The position numbers and the translations under genes were made by a program. The notes under the pieces were generated by a model. The model had not been told where the DNA came from, did not search any database, and worked only from the letters and a program-made list of their open reading frames with translations. 64,000 nucleotides of DNA. Origin: Aselliscus stoliczkanus. Its lineage: Eukaryota > Chordata > Mammalia > Chiroptera > Hipposideridae. The stretch is taken from NCBI GenBank assembly GCA_033961575.1, contig CM066734.1:84590501-84654500 (forward strand). Reading direction: 5' to 3'. Of this stretch, positions 48,541-60,639 are shown piece by piece; positions within the stretch are counted from its first letter, which is position 1, and each line of letters starts with the position of its first letter.

Positions 48541-49982
48541 GCGGGGAGAACATGCGGGCCTTATATTCCTGTTCCGTGTGCTCACAGCTCCAGGGTGGGC
48601 TACACTACAAAAGGCAACTACTCCCTATCACTGAGCATCAAAACACATAGAGTCTTAGGACCCCACTCCTATTTAGTTAGAGTAAATGCCTTTCTGGTGA
48701 GAAATCCCACTTCCCTGAGGAAGAAGAGCTCATGCTAGACAAGCATGTGGGCTCCGCCAAAAGACCCAGAAGTAAGCAATGACCAGGTATTCCTTCCAGT
48801 GAGAAATGCTCCACTACCCCAATACAACTTAGAAAACACTTCTGTCTTCAAATTACTCTCTGAAATTCAACCACTTATTAAAGGGGCATCTGAAGTAAAT
48901 TAATAAATAAATAAACAAACCATCCCTAAGGCATTTAGAAAAGCTCAGAAAAGAAGCTAGTTATCAGCCCTACTTTAGTATGGAATAGTCATCACTTTCA
49001 TAGAAGTGACACTGAAAGGAACTTACAGGAATAAATCTGTTCATTTTCTGTTAGCCTCACCATCATAAGAAAGAGATCTGGGCAAAGTCAAGGTCAGACT
49101 GAAGTAAATTGTGAAGCACAGGAAATGTGTGGTCTTTTTCTTTGGATCGTCTCCTCCTTGATGGTCTATTTTCCCAGGCCCTGGCCAATTCTTCACACCT
49201 TCTCTAATGTATGTTTCATGATCACAGGCCTCCTCGCCTGTCCTTCCTCCCTCCCACCCCTTCAGTGTCCCTCAGAAGCAGGCTTGCTCCATTGCTAACG
49301 GGATTTAGCCTAACCTACAAACTCCTAACTAGAGAGTACTATATTTGCATTTTCTAATAGTGCAAATTCCAGGCAACATGAAAATTAGCTGGAGCAAGAG
49401 GGGCTCCAAGATCCCCTTAAATCATTCCCATGTCCCTGTGGATGGCACCAACCAAATTCCTCTTAGAGAAATGGAGGGATGTGCGGGAAGGGGACAGTGA
49501 GGGATCACAAAAGAACGTAAGAGCCTGGGGTTACCCAGTACCAGCCTCCTAGGGCTGCACCCCCAAGCAGGCAATAGCTTCACTGGGGCCCAGGCAGCTG
49601 GCCAATTCTCTGACCCCTTCCCTGGGCTCACGCAGATAGCAGCATGGCATTGTCTATGCAACCCTGGCCTCACAGTAACCCTGGCTAGCTTGAGAAAAGT
49701 TGGCACAGAGAGTCCAGGGGTATGCTATTTAAAGCTATAAGCGGCTACTGGGGATGGAGATGAGCTGCTTTAGTGGCAGAGGATAAGGCCAGACCCAGAT
49801 TTTCACTTGCCCTGATGAAATTCACTCACCTGCTGTGGTTAGGCACCCAATTTGAGAGAAAACAACTCAGTTCCATTATTAATTACTGATACTCATCTAT
49901 CCCACACAGCAAATTTTTCACAGTTAAATTGTTTGACTTCAAATCCTTAGATTCAATTTTCAGTCTCAAAAGACACTATTGA
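48541..49982. other. Unassigned stretch with a GC-richer block
   Basis: 49400-49830 is clearly richer in G+C than its surroundings and contains a 94-codon minus-strand open frame (49422-49706) with no recognised similarity. No CpG cluster strong enough for an island and no clear splice pair. Confidence 0.4.
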
Positions 49983-50150
49983 AATATATACACACATATA
50001 TATTATATACACACACCTAAATACCTGCATGGGATATTTTATATAAATATACCCATACACCTTTGTATAGATATAGATGTCAATGTAGAGACATATAGAT
50101 AAATATATAGATATAGATAGGGAATACATATATAAAGAGAGATCCATGTA
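49983..50150 (+). repeat. AT-rich TA/CA/GATA low-complexity tract
   Basis: Interrupted 'atatacacac' and 'gatatagat' units over about 170 bases. Confidence 0.85.
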
Positions 50151-50224
50151 TTTGTCTATGTTTGAATTCAAGCTGTCCAAGCTATGTGAAATATTAGGAA
50201 AATGCAGTGGGAACCAGGGTTACA

Positions 50225-50415
50225 TAACAATTAAAAACAGGTGCTGAACACAGGTATCCGGGTCTTCCATGGTTCCGTGGGACACAGGACAAGAAACTCA
50301 ATCCTCTGGATTCCGAGTCCATAAATTGGGACTGTTATCAGAATTAAGATAATTCCCATGAAAGAGATCTGTGCCTGGCACACAATTATTGGTGCTCATA
50401 AATTTTAACTAGTGT
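50225..50415 (+). mobile_element. MIR SINE fossil
   Basis: 'aggtgctgaacacaggtatc', 'tccataaattgggactgtta', 'gtgcctggcacacaattatt' follow MIR order. Confidence 0.7.
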
Positions 50416-50479
50416 TAGTATTATGATTAAACATCCATGGTCACTCACAAAGACCACTGTGACTGATAAGTTTTCTCCA

Positions 50480-50885
50480 GAAAGTCAAATTCAGCCAATC
50501 CTGATAATCTCACTCTGTGCTCTCCTTGTGCTCTTACTTCATAAAATGTGCCCAACAAGCGCCTTATGTAGGGAACTCCTATTCACCCTTAAAAACTCAC
50601 CTCAACTACTGTTTCATCAGGAACCCCTTCCCAGACTTCCAGCCTAAGTCAGATGACTTTGTGACTAATTTTATTAAACAATGACCCCTTCCTTTAGAGC
50701 ATTTATGTCAGTTTATTTATATAGTTGGATGACTTTTCAAAAAGTAATGTCTGCATTTCCCATACCATCTAGACTCCACGGGGGCAAATACTGTGCCTGC
50801 TTTTGCTCACTGTTGCATCACCAGCACTGAATATATGTAGCATTACAGTAGGTTCTCAACAAATATCTATGGAATGAATGCATGA
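50480..50885 (+). mobile_element. L2 LINE 3'-end fossil (sense)
   Basis: 'tcatcaggaaccccttccca', 'ctagactccacgggggcaaa', 'aatactgtgcctgc', 'ggttctcaacaaatatctat' and 'ggaatgaatgcatga' give the L2 3' terminus in order. Confidence 0.82.
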
Positions 50886-52319
50886 GTCAGTCAAGTTCAA
50901 TCCAGATGTCAATCAATCTATTTATTTATTCCTAAGAAACAGAAAGATAAAGAATTCAAGTTACGAAGGGACACGAAGTTGGAAAGACCAGTACTTATCT
51001 AAAATAAGTCAAAACAATCCAAGAAACTAAAGAAGTGTAGCTTTCTGTACTTGACTTGAGAAGCTTTTTAACGTTCCATCAAGGAGAAACCACAGAGGGA
51101 AATGACAGGTTACAAGGCAGAATTCGGGTACCAAAGGGCAAGGAAGGAAAGGAATTCTGCACAGAAGCAGCATTTATTCAATTAAGGTTCATGAAACCTG
51201 GAAGGTGATAGCAAGTAGATTATCCATGGAATTTATGTGTCTTCATTCTTTCAGTAACTCATCAGATATTTATTTTTCATCTATTGTCTATCAGGCATGG
51301 TACCTGGTTTTGTGAACAGAGGAGTAAGAATTACAGACACAGTTTCAACTCTCACGGAGTTTCCAGTTTAACATGGGAGAAAAGACATTAAACAAAAAAA
51401 GTATGTATTATCAGTGCTCAGATAGGAGAACTACAGGTTGCTATAGTAACAACCTTGACTGGAAAGCCAATATATTAGCATATTTTATTTTCTTCTAAGA
51501 AATTAGTCCAGAGTATAGTATTTTTCTAATGTCTTTTTTTTTAATTCATTTTTTTCATCAACAGGAAGCATGCTGATTTGTATCTGTTTTGTTGCTTAAT
51601 AGGAGTAAATTAATTTAAGGGATACAGTATACCTATATTATGGTGTTGAACTCAGGAATGGGTTTGCCCCTTTACTCACTCATACGTGAAAGAAGAGGAG
51701 ATAGAAAATGATAAGGAAAAAAACCTTAGTTATAAAAAACCATAGCAGTAAAACACTATTCAAATGGATGGAGTTGATTTATATGAAATCTTAGGAACTT
51801 AAACTTTCAAGTTAATAGCACCTCTTTCATTTGTGAAAGGAAAATCTTACAGGGAAATCTAAACACACCAAAGAAAGGTCTATAATTCGACTTTCAAAAG
51901 TGGTAATCAATTCTCCCTTCTAATATTCACACCACTGAGTCTGCCAATATTGATTTGTGCCAAGCATTGTTTAAGACCCAGGAGAAAGAATTTTTATCCT
52001 CAATATAGACAGCATGCCTCCCCAAACAATAAATGTAAAAAATAACTTCAAGATAAATTTGAGACCAACAATGGCTACAAATAAGATTTAAAACATTAAT
52101 ATAGTGTAGAGTAACTTTATTTCTGTTTCAGCTAAAATAGCCAGAAAAATCCTTACTGAGAAAATTAAATTTAACACCGAAATTGTGAGCAGGAACCTCT
52201 ATTTAATAATGTAGAAAAGAATATTCTGAGCAGTCTTAAAGGTAGAAAGATCAGATTGGATGAATATGGTGAACAAGGGAATTATATCAGAGAAGTATGC
52301 TAAGACCAGATTTTGTAGA

Positions 52320-52480
52320 ACAGTGGTTCTTGAAATGTAGTGTCACCTGGGAATCTGTTAGAAAAACAAACTGTCAAGCCCCTCTGAGAACTACTGAGTC
52401 AGAACGCCAAAGTGGTGCCCAGAAATGTTTTAACAAACTCCCCATGGAAATCTCTTGCCCACTAAGGTTAGAGCCTCTTG
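52320..52480 (+). mobile_element. MER5A hAT MITE
   Basis: 'cagtggttcttgaaatgtag', 'cacctgggaatctgttagaa', 'agaactactgagtcagaacg' and 'gtgcccagaaatgttttaac' follow MER5A order; the 3' TIR is decayed. Confidence 0.85.
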
Positions 52481-52484
52481 GAGA

Positions 52485-52670
52485 CAACAATGGTTCTCCA
52501 CTCTAGTTGCATATTAGAACCATCTGGAGCAGCACTTAATCTAATTATGCTGAGTTTTACCCCAGACCAAATGAATCTGTATCGCTGGGGCTGGGGTTTC
52601 GGCAGCTATATTGTTTTAAAAGCTCTTTAGGTGATTATGATACACAATGATTATAGGAACTACTGACATA
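52485..52670 (+). mobile_element. Charlie-type hAT MITE
   Basis: 'acaatggttctccactctag', 'gcatattagaaccatctgga', 'aaaagctctttaggtgatta' and 'aggaactactg' fit a short hAT MITE with 'cagtggttctc'-type ends (MER20/MER3 kind, not resolved). It directly follows the MER5A copy. Confidence 0.7.
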
Positions 52671-53275
52671 GGGTCTTAAAAGTCATGGTAAGATTTTAAT
52701 GGAAAGTGACTGAAGGCTTTTAAACAGAGAAAAGTTCATCAAATTTAGAAAGGTCACTTCAGCTTGTATGTGGGTAAAGGAGGGCAAAAATGGAACAAAA
52801 AAAAAGAAAAGTTAGGAAGTCACTATAGTATCCAGGGAAGAAATTATAGTGGTTTGGACTGAGGTTGTAGCATTGGAGATTTAATAAGTAGATTCAGAAC
52901 ATATTTAATAGAAAAACCTCAAGACTTATTTATGGATTTTATGAGGGAGATGAGGAAAAACGAGGAATCTAGCATAATCCTAAGTTTTTGTCCTGAGGAA
53001 CAGAGTCCAAACTTTTCTTTTTGGAGGAAATCATGCCAGAATGGCTATCAAGGGTTGATCTTTGGCCCAGTTAAACTTGAGATGACTATTAGACATCCAG
53101 GCAGAAAAGCTGAGTAGGCAGCAGAACACACATAGAAATCTGGAGTTTGGAGGAGCAGGGAGGGCCAGACTCAGACTCATCACTGTATAGATGGTATTTC
53201 AAGCCATAAAATTAGATGAGATCACCTTGGTTGAGAGTGTAGATACAAAAGAGGGTGGGTAAAGCACAGAGATGG

Positions 53276-53880
53276 TTTGTGGGCAGAGTACAGGGTTGAT
53301 TCATGGGAGCCTAAAGAGCATTATGGCCCCAAATTTAAAATGCAGGCCAATTGAAGATTGTAAGGTGCTGTGTTGCCTATGGCACAGCCCCACCACCAGC
53401 TATTCAAAGCAAAGTGACGTTGCAAACTTGAGAGCATTTCTAATGACTCCTGGCTACCGAGTAACTTAACGTGACTATCCGCTTCAAATTCCACCTACCA
53501 CCAGGAAAGCTTTACATGAATCAAAAGAGGAATCAGGATCCGACACATTAAGTGGCTTCTCCAAGTTTACACAGTTTCTGTTTCTGCCAGAATCTGGCCT
53601 GGGAAGATGGCACTCATCAGGAAAATGGGCATGCAGCCTCCAAGCAAGAGAACTGAGAGAGGAAGTTGTAGTTGTGCACAGTTAATCCGATCTAGGGCTG
53701 ACAGGTGCTGAGTCAAACTGGCTGGGATTAGGACTGGGAAGTGGACCGGGGCCAAGACTGTATTACAGACTAAAAAAAAGAAATGTTGAAATTCTTTACC
53801 AAAGAAAGCAGGTCAACTGGGGAAAAAACAGTATCCAATATCACTGCATGCAAACAAGAAACAGATAGCTAAGTTATAAA
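53276..53880. other. Unassigned stretch
   Basis: No supported gene or named repeat. Confidence 0.45.
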
Positions 53881-53884
53881 GTCT

Positions 53885-54065
53885 GGCATGAACTGAGAAC
53901 TTGTTAGAAATGTAAACTTTCAGAGCCCTCCACAGACCTTCTAAGTCAGGAACTCTGAGGTGGCACATAGCAATGCATTTTCACAAACCCTCCAGGAGAT
54001 CTTAGTGCCCACTAAGGTTAGAGAACCCTTGGGGAGAACAACGATACTCAAGGTTAGTTGCATAT
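53885..54065 (+). mobile_element. Second MER5A copy with the same 3' neighbour
   Basis: 'gaacttgttagaaatgtaaa', 'ctccacagaccttctaagtc', 'gtggcacatagcaatgcatt', 'tgcccactaaggttagagaa'. The following 'gatactcaaggttagttgca' resembles the start of the element that follows the MER5A at 52320, but is cut off after about 20 bases. Confidence 0.8.
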
Positions 54066-54230
54066 TCCACAAATGCAACATATGAGGAACTATCCAGGGG
54101 AAATGGCTGCATCAAAACAGCTAGCACTACATTCTTATGATGAAGCGACTTGGGAGTTCACGAACACTATATCCAAAGGACAGTTTCCTCTGCTCTTACT
54201 GTTTTATAAAAACACAGACCTTTCTCTCTT

Positions 54231-54232
<2 letters not shown>

Positions 54233-54327
<95 letters not shown>

Positions 54328-54366
54328 TATATACACATATATATACACATATACACACACACAAAC
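54233..54366 (+). repeat. (CT)n(TA)n(CA)n compound microsatellite
   Basis: About 40 bases CT, 42 bases TA, then mixed CA/TA. Open frames across it on both strands are artefacts. Confidence 0.97.
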
Positions 54367-54369
54367 ACA

Positions 54370-54990
54370 GAGTCATTTGCAGCTTAACAACAAGAATATG
54401 GTATGATAAATGCATTCTTATGTGGTTTTATTGTTGTGAAATCACACAGTGTATTTACACAAACCTAAATGATTTAGCCTTCTACACACCTAAGCTATAT
54501 AGTAGAGACTATTGCTCTGAGGCTATAAGCCTGGACAGCATGTTACTGTATAAAACAACATAAGATTAAATCAAGCACAAGCAAAAAATGATGCATCAAG
54601 AAATACAGTGAACATGAGATGTATGAGGCTACTTGCCGCATAAGACAGCATACTATTTTACAACAAAATTTTTTTATATAAGTAGAAAGAGTACATTCTA
54701 ATGTAATGATAGAAAGTATAGTATAGTAAATACATAAACCAGTAACAGTCATTATTATCAAGTATTATGTACTGTACACAATTGTATGTGCTATACTTTT
54801 ATATTACTGGCAGCACAGCAGATTTAGTTACACCAGCATCACTACAAACATGTGAGTAATGCATAAACTACCATGTTACCATGGCTATGGCATCACTAGG
54901 TGATAGGGATTTTATAGTTCCATTATAATCTTATGGGACCACCATTGTCTGTGGGGTCTATCATTGACCAAAACCTCCTTATACAGCACA
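54370..54990 (-). mobile_element. Tigger-like DNA transposon remnant
   Basis: The two ends are roughly inverted: the left starts 'agtcatttgcagcttaacaa' and the reverse complement of the right has 'caattatgtgctgtataagg'. Inside, 'ttccattataatcttatggg', 'caattgtatgtgctatactt' and 'gtatagtatagtaaatacat' match my memory of an abundant non-autonomous Tigger/pogo type. No transposase frame. The family name is tentative. Confidence 0.55.
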
Positions 54991-55000
54991 TAATTGTATC

Positions 55001-55072
55001 CATATATGTATGCATGCATGTGTATATGTGTGCATATGTATGTATGTATATATTACATATATATGTATATAT
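55001..55072 (+). repeat. (ATGT)n/(TA)n low-complexity tract
   Basis: Irregular 'tgtatgcatgcatgtgtata' units and TA steps. Confidence 0.9.
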
Positions 55073-56397
55073 TTCTCTTTACGCTGCTAATTCCCACATT
55101 TCTTCAGAAGTCATGCTGAAATAACACCCAAAACTGTAATAGCAGTTAGGTTTGTTGAAGCCTTCAAGAATACAGAACTTATAGTGAGTAGATTAAAAAT
55201 AAATTTAAAAAAATAGAAAAAGCATTATTAGAAATTAACCAATATCTCAGAGTTTGGAAAAGTAACACTCATATATGCCATTTGCACTTCAGACCACGAT
55301 TAATGAATAATGGTCAATGTGATGCTTTGATTTCTTCCTTGGCCAGAAATGCACTGTTAATAAGGATAAATAGAACACAAACTTATAGAGTTATAGAGCA
55401 TGAGTCCTAGAAGGAATCTCAGAAAGCTTATAGTCAACAATTTCCTAACTTTAGATCCTGGGGCCTACAGGGACCAGTGGAGGCAGTAATGGAGATCTGG
55501 AAATGACTGTCGCTGTGTCATAAGGCTGAACAAAATAGTACAGGTCTATGGATAATTTACTCTCTTATTGGAAAAAGATGATCAATCAGTGTAGAAAGAG
55601 AGAATAATTTGTACTCATTGGGAACAGTGACAAAAACAATTGTCTATATTTTTGATTAACATATAGGTAAAACGATTCATTATTTAATAAATATTCTGTC
55701 TGGTTTACAAAATATTTCATAACATAAGGTCCAACAAGTAGAACAAAAAGAATCACTGATCTAATTCAAACCCTTAATTTTTAAGTATGGGAAAGAGAAA
55801 CAAGGTAATTCCGTGAATACAGCCCAAATTTCAAAATAACCTCATAGATTAACATGTTTCTAAAAATTTTCTAAGCATATTCTATAAAAAGAGTCCCTTT
55901 CCCAAAAATTTTAGATCAATGGTTAGGGTCTAGGACCAATATGGCTCAGAGTCTTTCCTCATCATTATGCTAAATCTAAATGTGGTACCATAATTGAAGC
56001 CAAAGATGACAATGACATGCAGCTGACCAAACAGAAACAGAGATCTCATGGTGACTTAATTTTATCTGGACCCATATCACTAAGCTTGGTCTGCTTTCTT
56101 GTATTGGCAGCCAGTCAACACCATCCTCAGAGCCAGGTATGCAAAATAAAGGACTATATGAAGCCAGGCAGGAAAGTATGAAATACTGGCATCCTCTAAG
56201 CAAGATCAAGTATCCTGCAAGCCCAAAGGAAGTATTGCCCCAAGATTCCAATCACTTTGTTAAAAGCATCATGTTTCACAGATAATGCTAAATAAAACGT
56301 TTCCCACTGTGTTTGGGTTGCTAACATTTGCAGAATCTCTCACTAAGTGCTGTTCTTCGTTTTCTCCAGGGCTTCAGATGTTCAGACGGGGTCCTGC
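55073..56397. other. Unassigned stretch
   Basis: No supported gene. A minus-strand open frame at 55976-56251 has no recognised similarity or splice context. Confidence 0.45.
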
Positions 56398-56711
56398 TAT
56401 GTTCATATGACACCCCAAGCATCTAACAGCATAGCCTTCTCAATCTATAAAGAACTTCCACTAAGGGACATCACCAGATAGAAGCAAGCATTCCAGACAT
56501 CTCATACATTTTAAATTGGGGTTGAAGAGTTCTATCAGCTAATCAAAAAACTCATATGTTCACATGACACCTCACCATCTAATAACAGAGTCCTCTCAAT
56601 CTATAAAGGACTTCACTTAGGGACATCACCAGACAGAAATAGGCCTTCCAGATCTCTCTTACATTTTAAATTGAGGTTGGAAAGTCTTATTACGTAACAA
56701 CAAAAAAATCA
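56398..56711 (+). repeat. Tandem duplication, unit about 157 bases
   Basis: Two diverged copies lie head to tail: 56398-56554 and 56555-56711. Each runs 'tatgttcatatgacacc'-like start, 'tctcaatctataaa', 'gggacatcaccaga', 'acattttaaattg' and an A-rich end. Identity is roughly 80 percent by eye, so the duplication is old. Unit sequence is not recognised. Confidence 0.9.
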
Positions 56712-57659
56712 TCATCACCAAGACGCCTAAATTCTACTTTAATAGTGCCATTGAATCAAAAATGCATTTTCTGGAAGTTGAAGCTAGAGACTTTTATCTC
56801 CATCCCCTTCAAAGTGCTTCCACCGAATTATTAAAAAATGCATAGTTCTTGCTGTATTTTTGTTTCATGGAAGACTCCAGATGGAGGACAAAAAAATGGA
56901 TGTAAGATAGCATATTAACCACAATCGACTAATAAAAAGAGATGAAATGAACAAGGTTAGGAAGACTCTGAACAGCAGTGTCTGCCACATAATGCCATAG
57001 AACTCTCTCTCATTATCCCAAAAATGTCTCAATTTGAGATTCATAATTTAAAATATTTGATCAAATGAAAAGCCTGAAAGGAATACTAAAATTGTACTTA
57101 TGCCTGGTTAATTCCATTCCAGCCAGGGAATGGGACATATCATACTAATAAAGGGAAATGTTTCCTAAAGCTGAAGTAATTGGCTGCACGGTATAAATGA
57201 GTGTTCGATAGTGTAAAATCAAAGTATTGTAATAAAAAAAAACAATAAGAAGTTAATTGTGGTCACTATATCTTTGTCAACTCTGAAGAATCTATTAAGC
57301 AGAACAAGGTATTTCACTTCATACCTGTAAGCAGAACCTAAAGAAGAACTTTCTGTGTGGCAGAGCTCTATATAAATAAGATGAAAAATAGCAAGTTTCC
57401 CATCCTTAGAAGTATTCAAGGGAGCAGAGGTGTGAGTACCCCTCAGAAAACATGACAAAGGAAGATGACAAAGGAGCTCTGCATTAGGTGGAGAAAGCAA
57501 TCTGACAATTACAGGATTTTCACCAAGGTATTCACTTCATCGAAGACTATTTTCCACAAGACAGGTCACGGGCTGAGTTGAGTAACTGCAGTATTTATTT
57601 TACAATGTCAGTCATAATAATAATATTATTATTATTAATCACAAAATCTTAAGGTAAAT
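56712..57659. other. Unassigned stretch
   Basis: No supported gene. A (TAA)n run lies at about 57616-57637. Confidence 0.45.
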
Positions 57660-57670
57660 AATCATAAATA

Positions 57671-58121
57671 GGGCCGGCCGAGTGGCGCATTGGTTAAGCG
57701 CTGGTTTTGGGATGCCAGCGACCCCGGTTCGGATCCCACATGAGGGCCAGTGACACTGCCCTCTACAGCTAACAACAGCTCCACCTGGAGCTTTGCTGTG
57801 CGAGCCCTGGCGACGGTGTAGGCTGCAGCCTCTGCTGCAGTGGGCTGCCATAGGCTACAGTGAGTGGCCCGCAGCCAGCGTGAGCGGCTGGCAGCCAAGC
57901 GTGAGCTGCCAATAGCCGCGATGAGCGACATCCAGAGGCCAGCGACCGATCTGCCTCATTCGGGAAGAGCGCAATGACGATACCAGCAGTGAAGCAACAT
58001 CCTCCGCAACTAAACTGAAGAACAAGAAGACAGCAACTTGTCTGTTCCCCTTCCCCGATTCCCCAACGCTGTTCCCCTCCACCAATTCCCCAATAAAATC
58101 TTAAAAAAAAAAAAAAAAAAA
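57671..58121 (+). mobile_element. Complete long tRNA-derived SINE with perfect TSD
   Basis: This is the best copy of the long form. Head 'gggccggccgagtggcgcat' with A-box-like 'tggttaagcgctgg' and B-box 'ggttcggatcccac'; then the segment shared with short copies up to 'gacactgccctc'; then a body of about 300 bases; then 'ccaattccccaataaaatct' and poly(A). The AATAAA plus TCTT makes it a T+ type SINE (known class). A perfect 11-base duplication, aatcataaata, sits at 57660-57670 and 58122-58132. Near-identity to consensus segments elsewhere suggests recent insertion. Open frames on its minus strand are shadows. Confidence 0.96.
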
Positions 58122-58234
58122 AATCATAAATAAAAAAAGGAAAAAGATTGTAGTAACAATCATTGATTTCCTAGGAGTAGGGCTGTGTGAAAGATGCATT
58201 AATATTTTTGGTAAGGCCTTGGCCTGATAAGTAT

Positions 58235-58355
58235 TACTTTCCCCACTTTACTGAAAGAAAAGAGACTTCCAGAGGGTTAAATAAGTTGTTTAAAGTCACA
58301 AAGCTGGTAAGTGGTGGAACTGGAATTAGAGTGCATATTTGTCTGATTCTAAACC
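58235..58355 (-). mobile_element. MIR SINE fossil
   Basis: 'agagggttaaataagttgtt', 'aaagtcacaaagctggtaag' and 'tggtggaactggaattagag' form the reverse complement of the MIR core. Confidence 0.8.
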
Positions 58356-59277
58356 AACATCATGCCTACTCCCAACATGAACCATTTCCCTCAATCACTT
58401 TATAAATTTTTTTACTTCTGTTATTAATGGTACTTCTATTTTGCCAAATTCAGCTCTCCGAAAGTATCATAACTCTGAATAGTTTGGCCACTGTTCCTCT
58501 TCACTGGTGTTTATTAATTGTTCTTACTACAAAATTCCTAATTTAATATTGTCTAAATATTTTATAAAAGTAGGCTATAATAATCTAGATAATACTTTTC
58601 AAAACTTATCACGCTATATGATGTCCTCTTTTAAAAAAATATTACTGACTCTGGAGTTAGATGTCAATGCAATTATATATCCCTGTTTCTTCAATCAGTA
58701 AACTAAAATTTTCAGAATTTTTTTATGATTATGAAAGATTTGAACTCATTTACCAAAGGATTGACAAACCACAGTGAGTCCAATGATAATTTCTTGATAT
58801 ATTTAGTGTAGTCTAGTATTGTTTAAAAATTAATCCACTCCTTTGGAAATAAATATTCAAAAAGACACCAAATGTTTAAAATTCCTTGTTTTAGAGACAG
58901 AGAATTCAAAGTCTGACTACCTTAACAGTACAATTGATCTTTTTACCCCCCAATTTTTTGCAATATCACTGTTATAGACTAAAGATAGTAAGTTAAAATC
59001 CCCCTTTTCAATTGTATTTCCTATTAATCTCTCTATATTTCTAAAAGTATTTTAAAAACATACAAGTTAATTAGCATCATGGTCCACACTGTGAGGAGCA
59101 TGTTTAGGTAGCTTGGGGTAAGAGAGCCACCATGTGCTTTGTTGCAAACAGACCCACATAGCAATCTAGTTCTGCCACCGACTCTACAGCCTAACAACAA
59201 ATTCTGTTACTGGTCCTTGAATCAAAGTACGTACTTAATTAAACATTGAGTTTCTCTGACTTTTCTATGGTTTTCCA
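58356..59277. other. Unassigned AT-rich stretch
   Basis: No supported gene or named repeat. Confidence 0.45.
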
Positions 59278-59400
59278 TATATATGTATGTATATGTGCAT
59301 ACACATATGTGTGTATGTATAAATATATACATATATGTAGGCATATATATAATCTTTCCACGTATACACACACATATATATAGCTATATAGTATTGATAT
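59278..59400 (+). repeat. TA/TG/CA low-complexity tract
   Basis: 'atatgtatgtatatgtgcat'-type irregular repeats. The open frame across it is an artefact. Confidence 0.85.
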
Positions 59401-59898
59401 TATTAAAAAACCAAAGTGAAATGGTATTTAATATCAAAATCAACTCATTATTGATGGGATTATCTTTCTTTTGGTTTTTTAAGGGTTAAGCTAATCAAAT
59501 TCCTCTCGATGCTCTATTTTTTACTTTGTACATAGCAGTGCAGTATGAACAAACATCACTGAAATAACATTAGGAATACTACCTGGACACTTATAAAGAA
59601 GTAAGGAATATGAACACACAGTAAATATAGTGAGAAGGTAAGGAAAACATTTCAGATGGAAAAAATTATAGTCATAGAAAGAGGCTTACTAGATGGGTCA
59701 CTTAATTGATCAAACTTGAAAGCTTAAAGGTCAAGGTAATGGGAGAAGTCAGCTTTCTTAAAATCAAATTTCATAATCCTCTCAGAAAAAATTTTGAAAC
59801 AAACTCTAGAAATAACTTTTTGGACATTGGCCTCCCTAAACTCCCAAGAAAAAGGCCTCATGACTTCAGAGAAACCTTTCTATGAAAAAAAAAGGAAT

Positions 59899-60270
59899 GT
59901 GGGCTGGCTCAGTTGGTTAAGAGCGTGAGCTCTGACCAACAGGTTTGCAGGTTCGATTCCCACATGGGCTGGTGAGCTGCGCCTGAACTGCCAAGGGGTC
60001 ACCAGATTGGTCAGTGGTTAGAACATGCATTCTTAGCAACAAGGTTTTGGGATTCGACTCCCGCATGGGATGGTGGGCTACGCCCACCTGCAACTAAGAT
60101 TGAACATGGCACCTTGAGCTGAGTGGCCGGATGGCGACTGGACTTGGAGCTGAGCTAGCTACGCCCTCCACAACTAAGATTAAAGGACAACTTGGCTGCT
60201 CCCTTTCCCCAATTTCCCAACACTGTTCCCCTTCCTCAGTTCCCCAATAAAATCTTTGAAAGAAAAAAAA
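59899..60270 (+). mobile_element. Dimeric tRNA-derived SINE with T+ tail
   Basis: Two tRNA-like modules in tandem: the first 'gggctggctcagttggttaa' with B-box 'ggttcgattcccac', the second 'gattggtcagtggttagaac' with 'ggattcgactcccgc'. The 3' end 'cagttccccaataaaatctt' is the same tail as the long SINE at 57671, though the heads differ. A-rich flanks 'aaaaaaaggaat' and 'aaaaaaggaaca' give an imprecise TSD. The middle ('acgcccacctgcaactaaga') resembles the trimer at 21483. Confidence 0.92.
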
Positions 60271-60281
60271 AAAGAAAAAAG

Positions 60282-60635
60282 GAACATAATTAAGGAACAG
60301 AAATCCTTGCCCTTCTATCATCCTGAATGCCCATGAAAGCCTGTCAGTGTCAACCACACATTCATTGGCTTACCCTCCTTTTTCTTTCTCTCTCTTCCTT
60401 TTGTATCATATTTGATCCTATATTCAGTTAAATACTGACCAAGACTACTTGGAATTTCCAGTGTATTCATTATATATGTTACAAAGTTCATGAAATCAAC
60501 TTCACCCATTTTTCCCCCATTCTTATGGCCGTCACATGTGGCCCTCCACACAACTCTTCTTTCCTCAGAGGCTCCTCTTTCTACCCATCCCATCCCACCC
60601 TCTGCCATCATTGGTAGTTACTTTAATATAATATT
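60282..60635. other. Unassigned stretch
   Basis: No supported gene or named repeat. Confidence 0.45.
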
Positions 60636-60639
60636 TACC

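Larger units (their letters stand above)
51240..53275 (-). mobile_element. Long L2 LINE fossil with nested hAT elements
   Basis: It starts with the reversed L2 end ('catctattgtctatcaggca' near 51280), continues through 'gactgaaggcttttaaacag' near 52709, and closes with 'gactattagacatccaggca' near 53084 and 'agatggtatttcaagccata' near 53188. Two short hAT elements occupy 52320-52670. The middle (51500-52250) is poorly matched, so this may be two L2 pieces. Confidence 0.7.

Noticed and set aside
49422..49706. 94-codon minus-strand open frame in a GC-richer block
   Set aside because: No recognised similarity, no splice sites that fit, and no codon pattern beyond base composition.
54058..54415. 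Open frames with poly-SL, poly-YI and poly-ER
   Set aside because: Produced by the (CT)n(TA)n(CA)n microsatellite.
57639..58085. Minus-strand open frames of 70-89 codons
   Set aside because: Antisense of the long SINE at 57671-58121.
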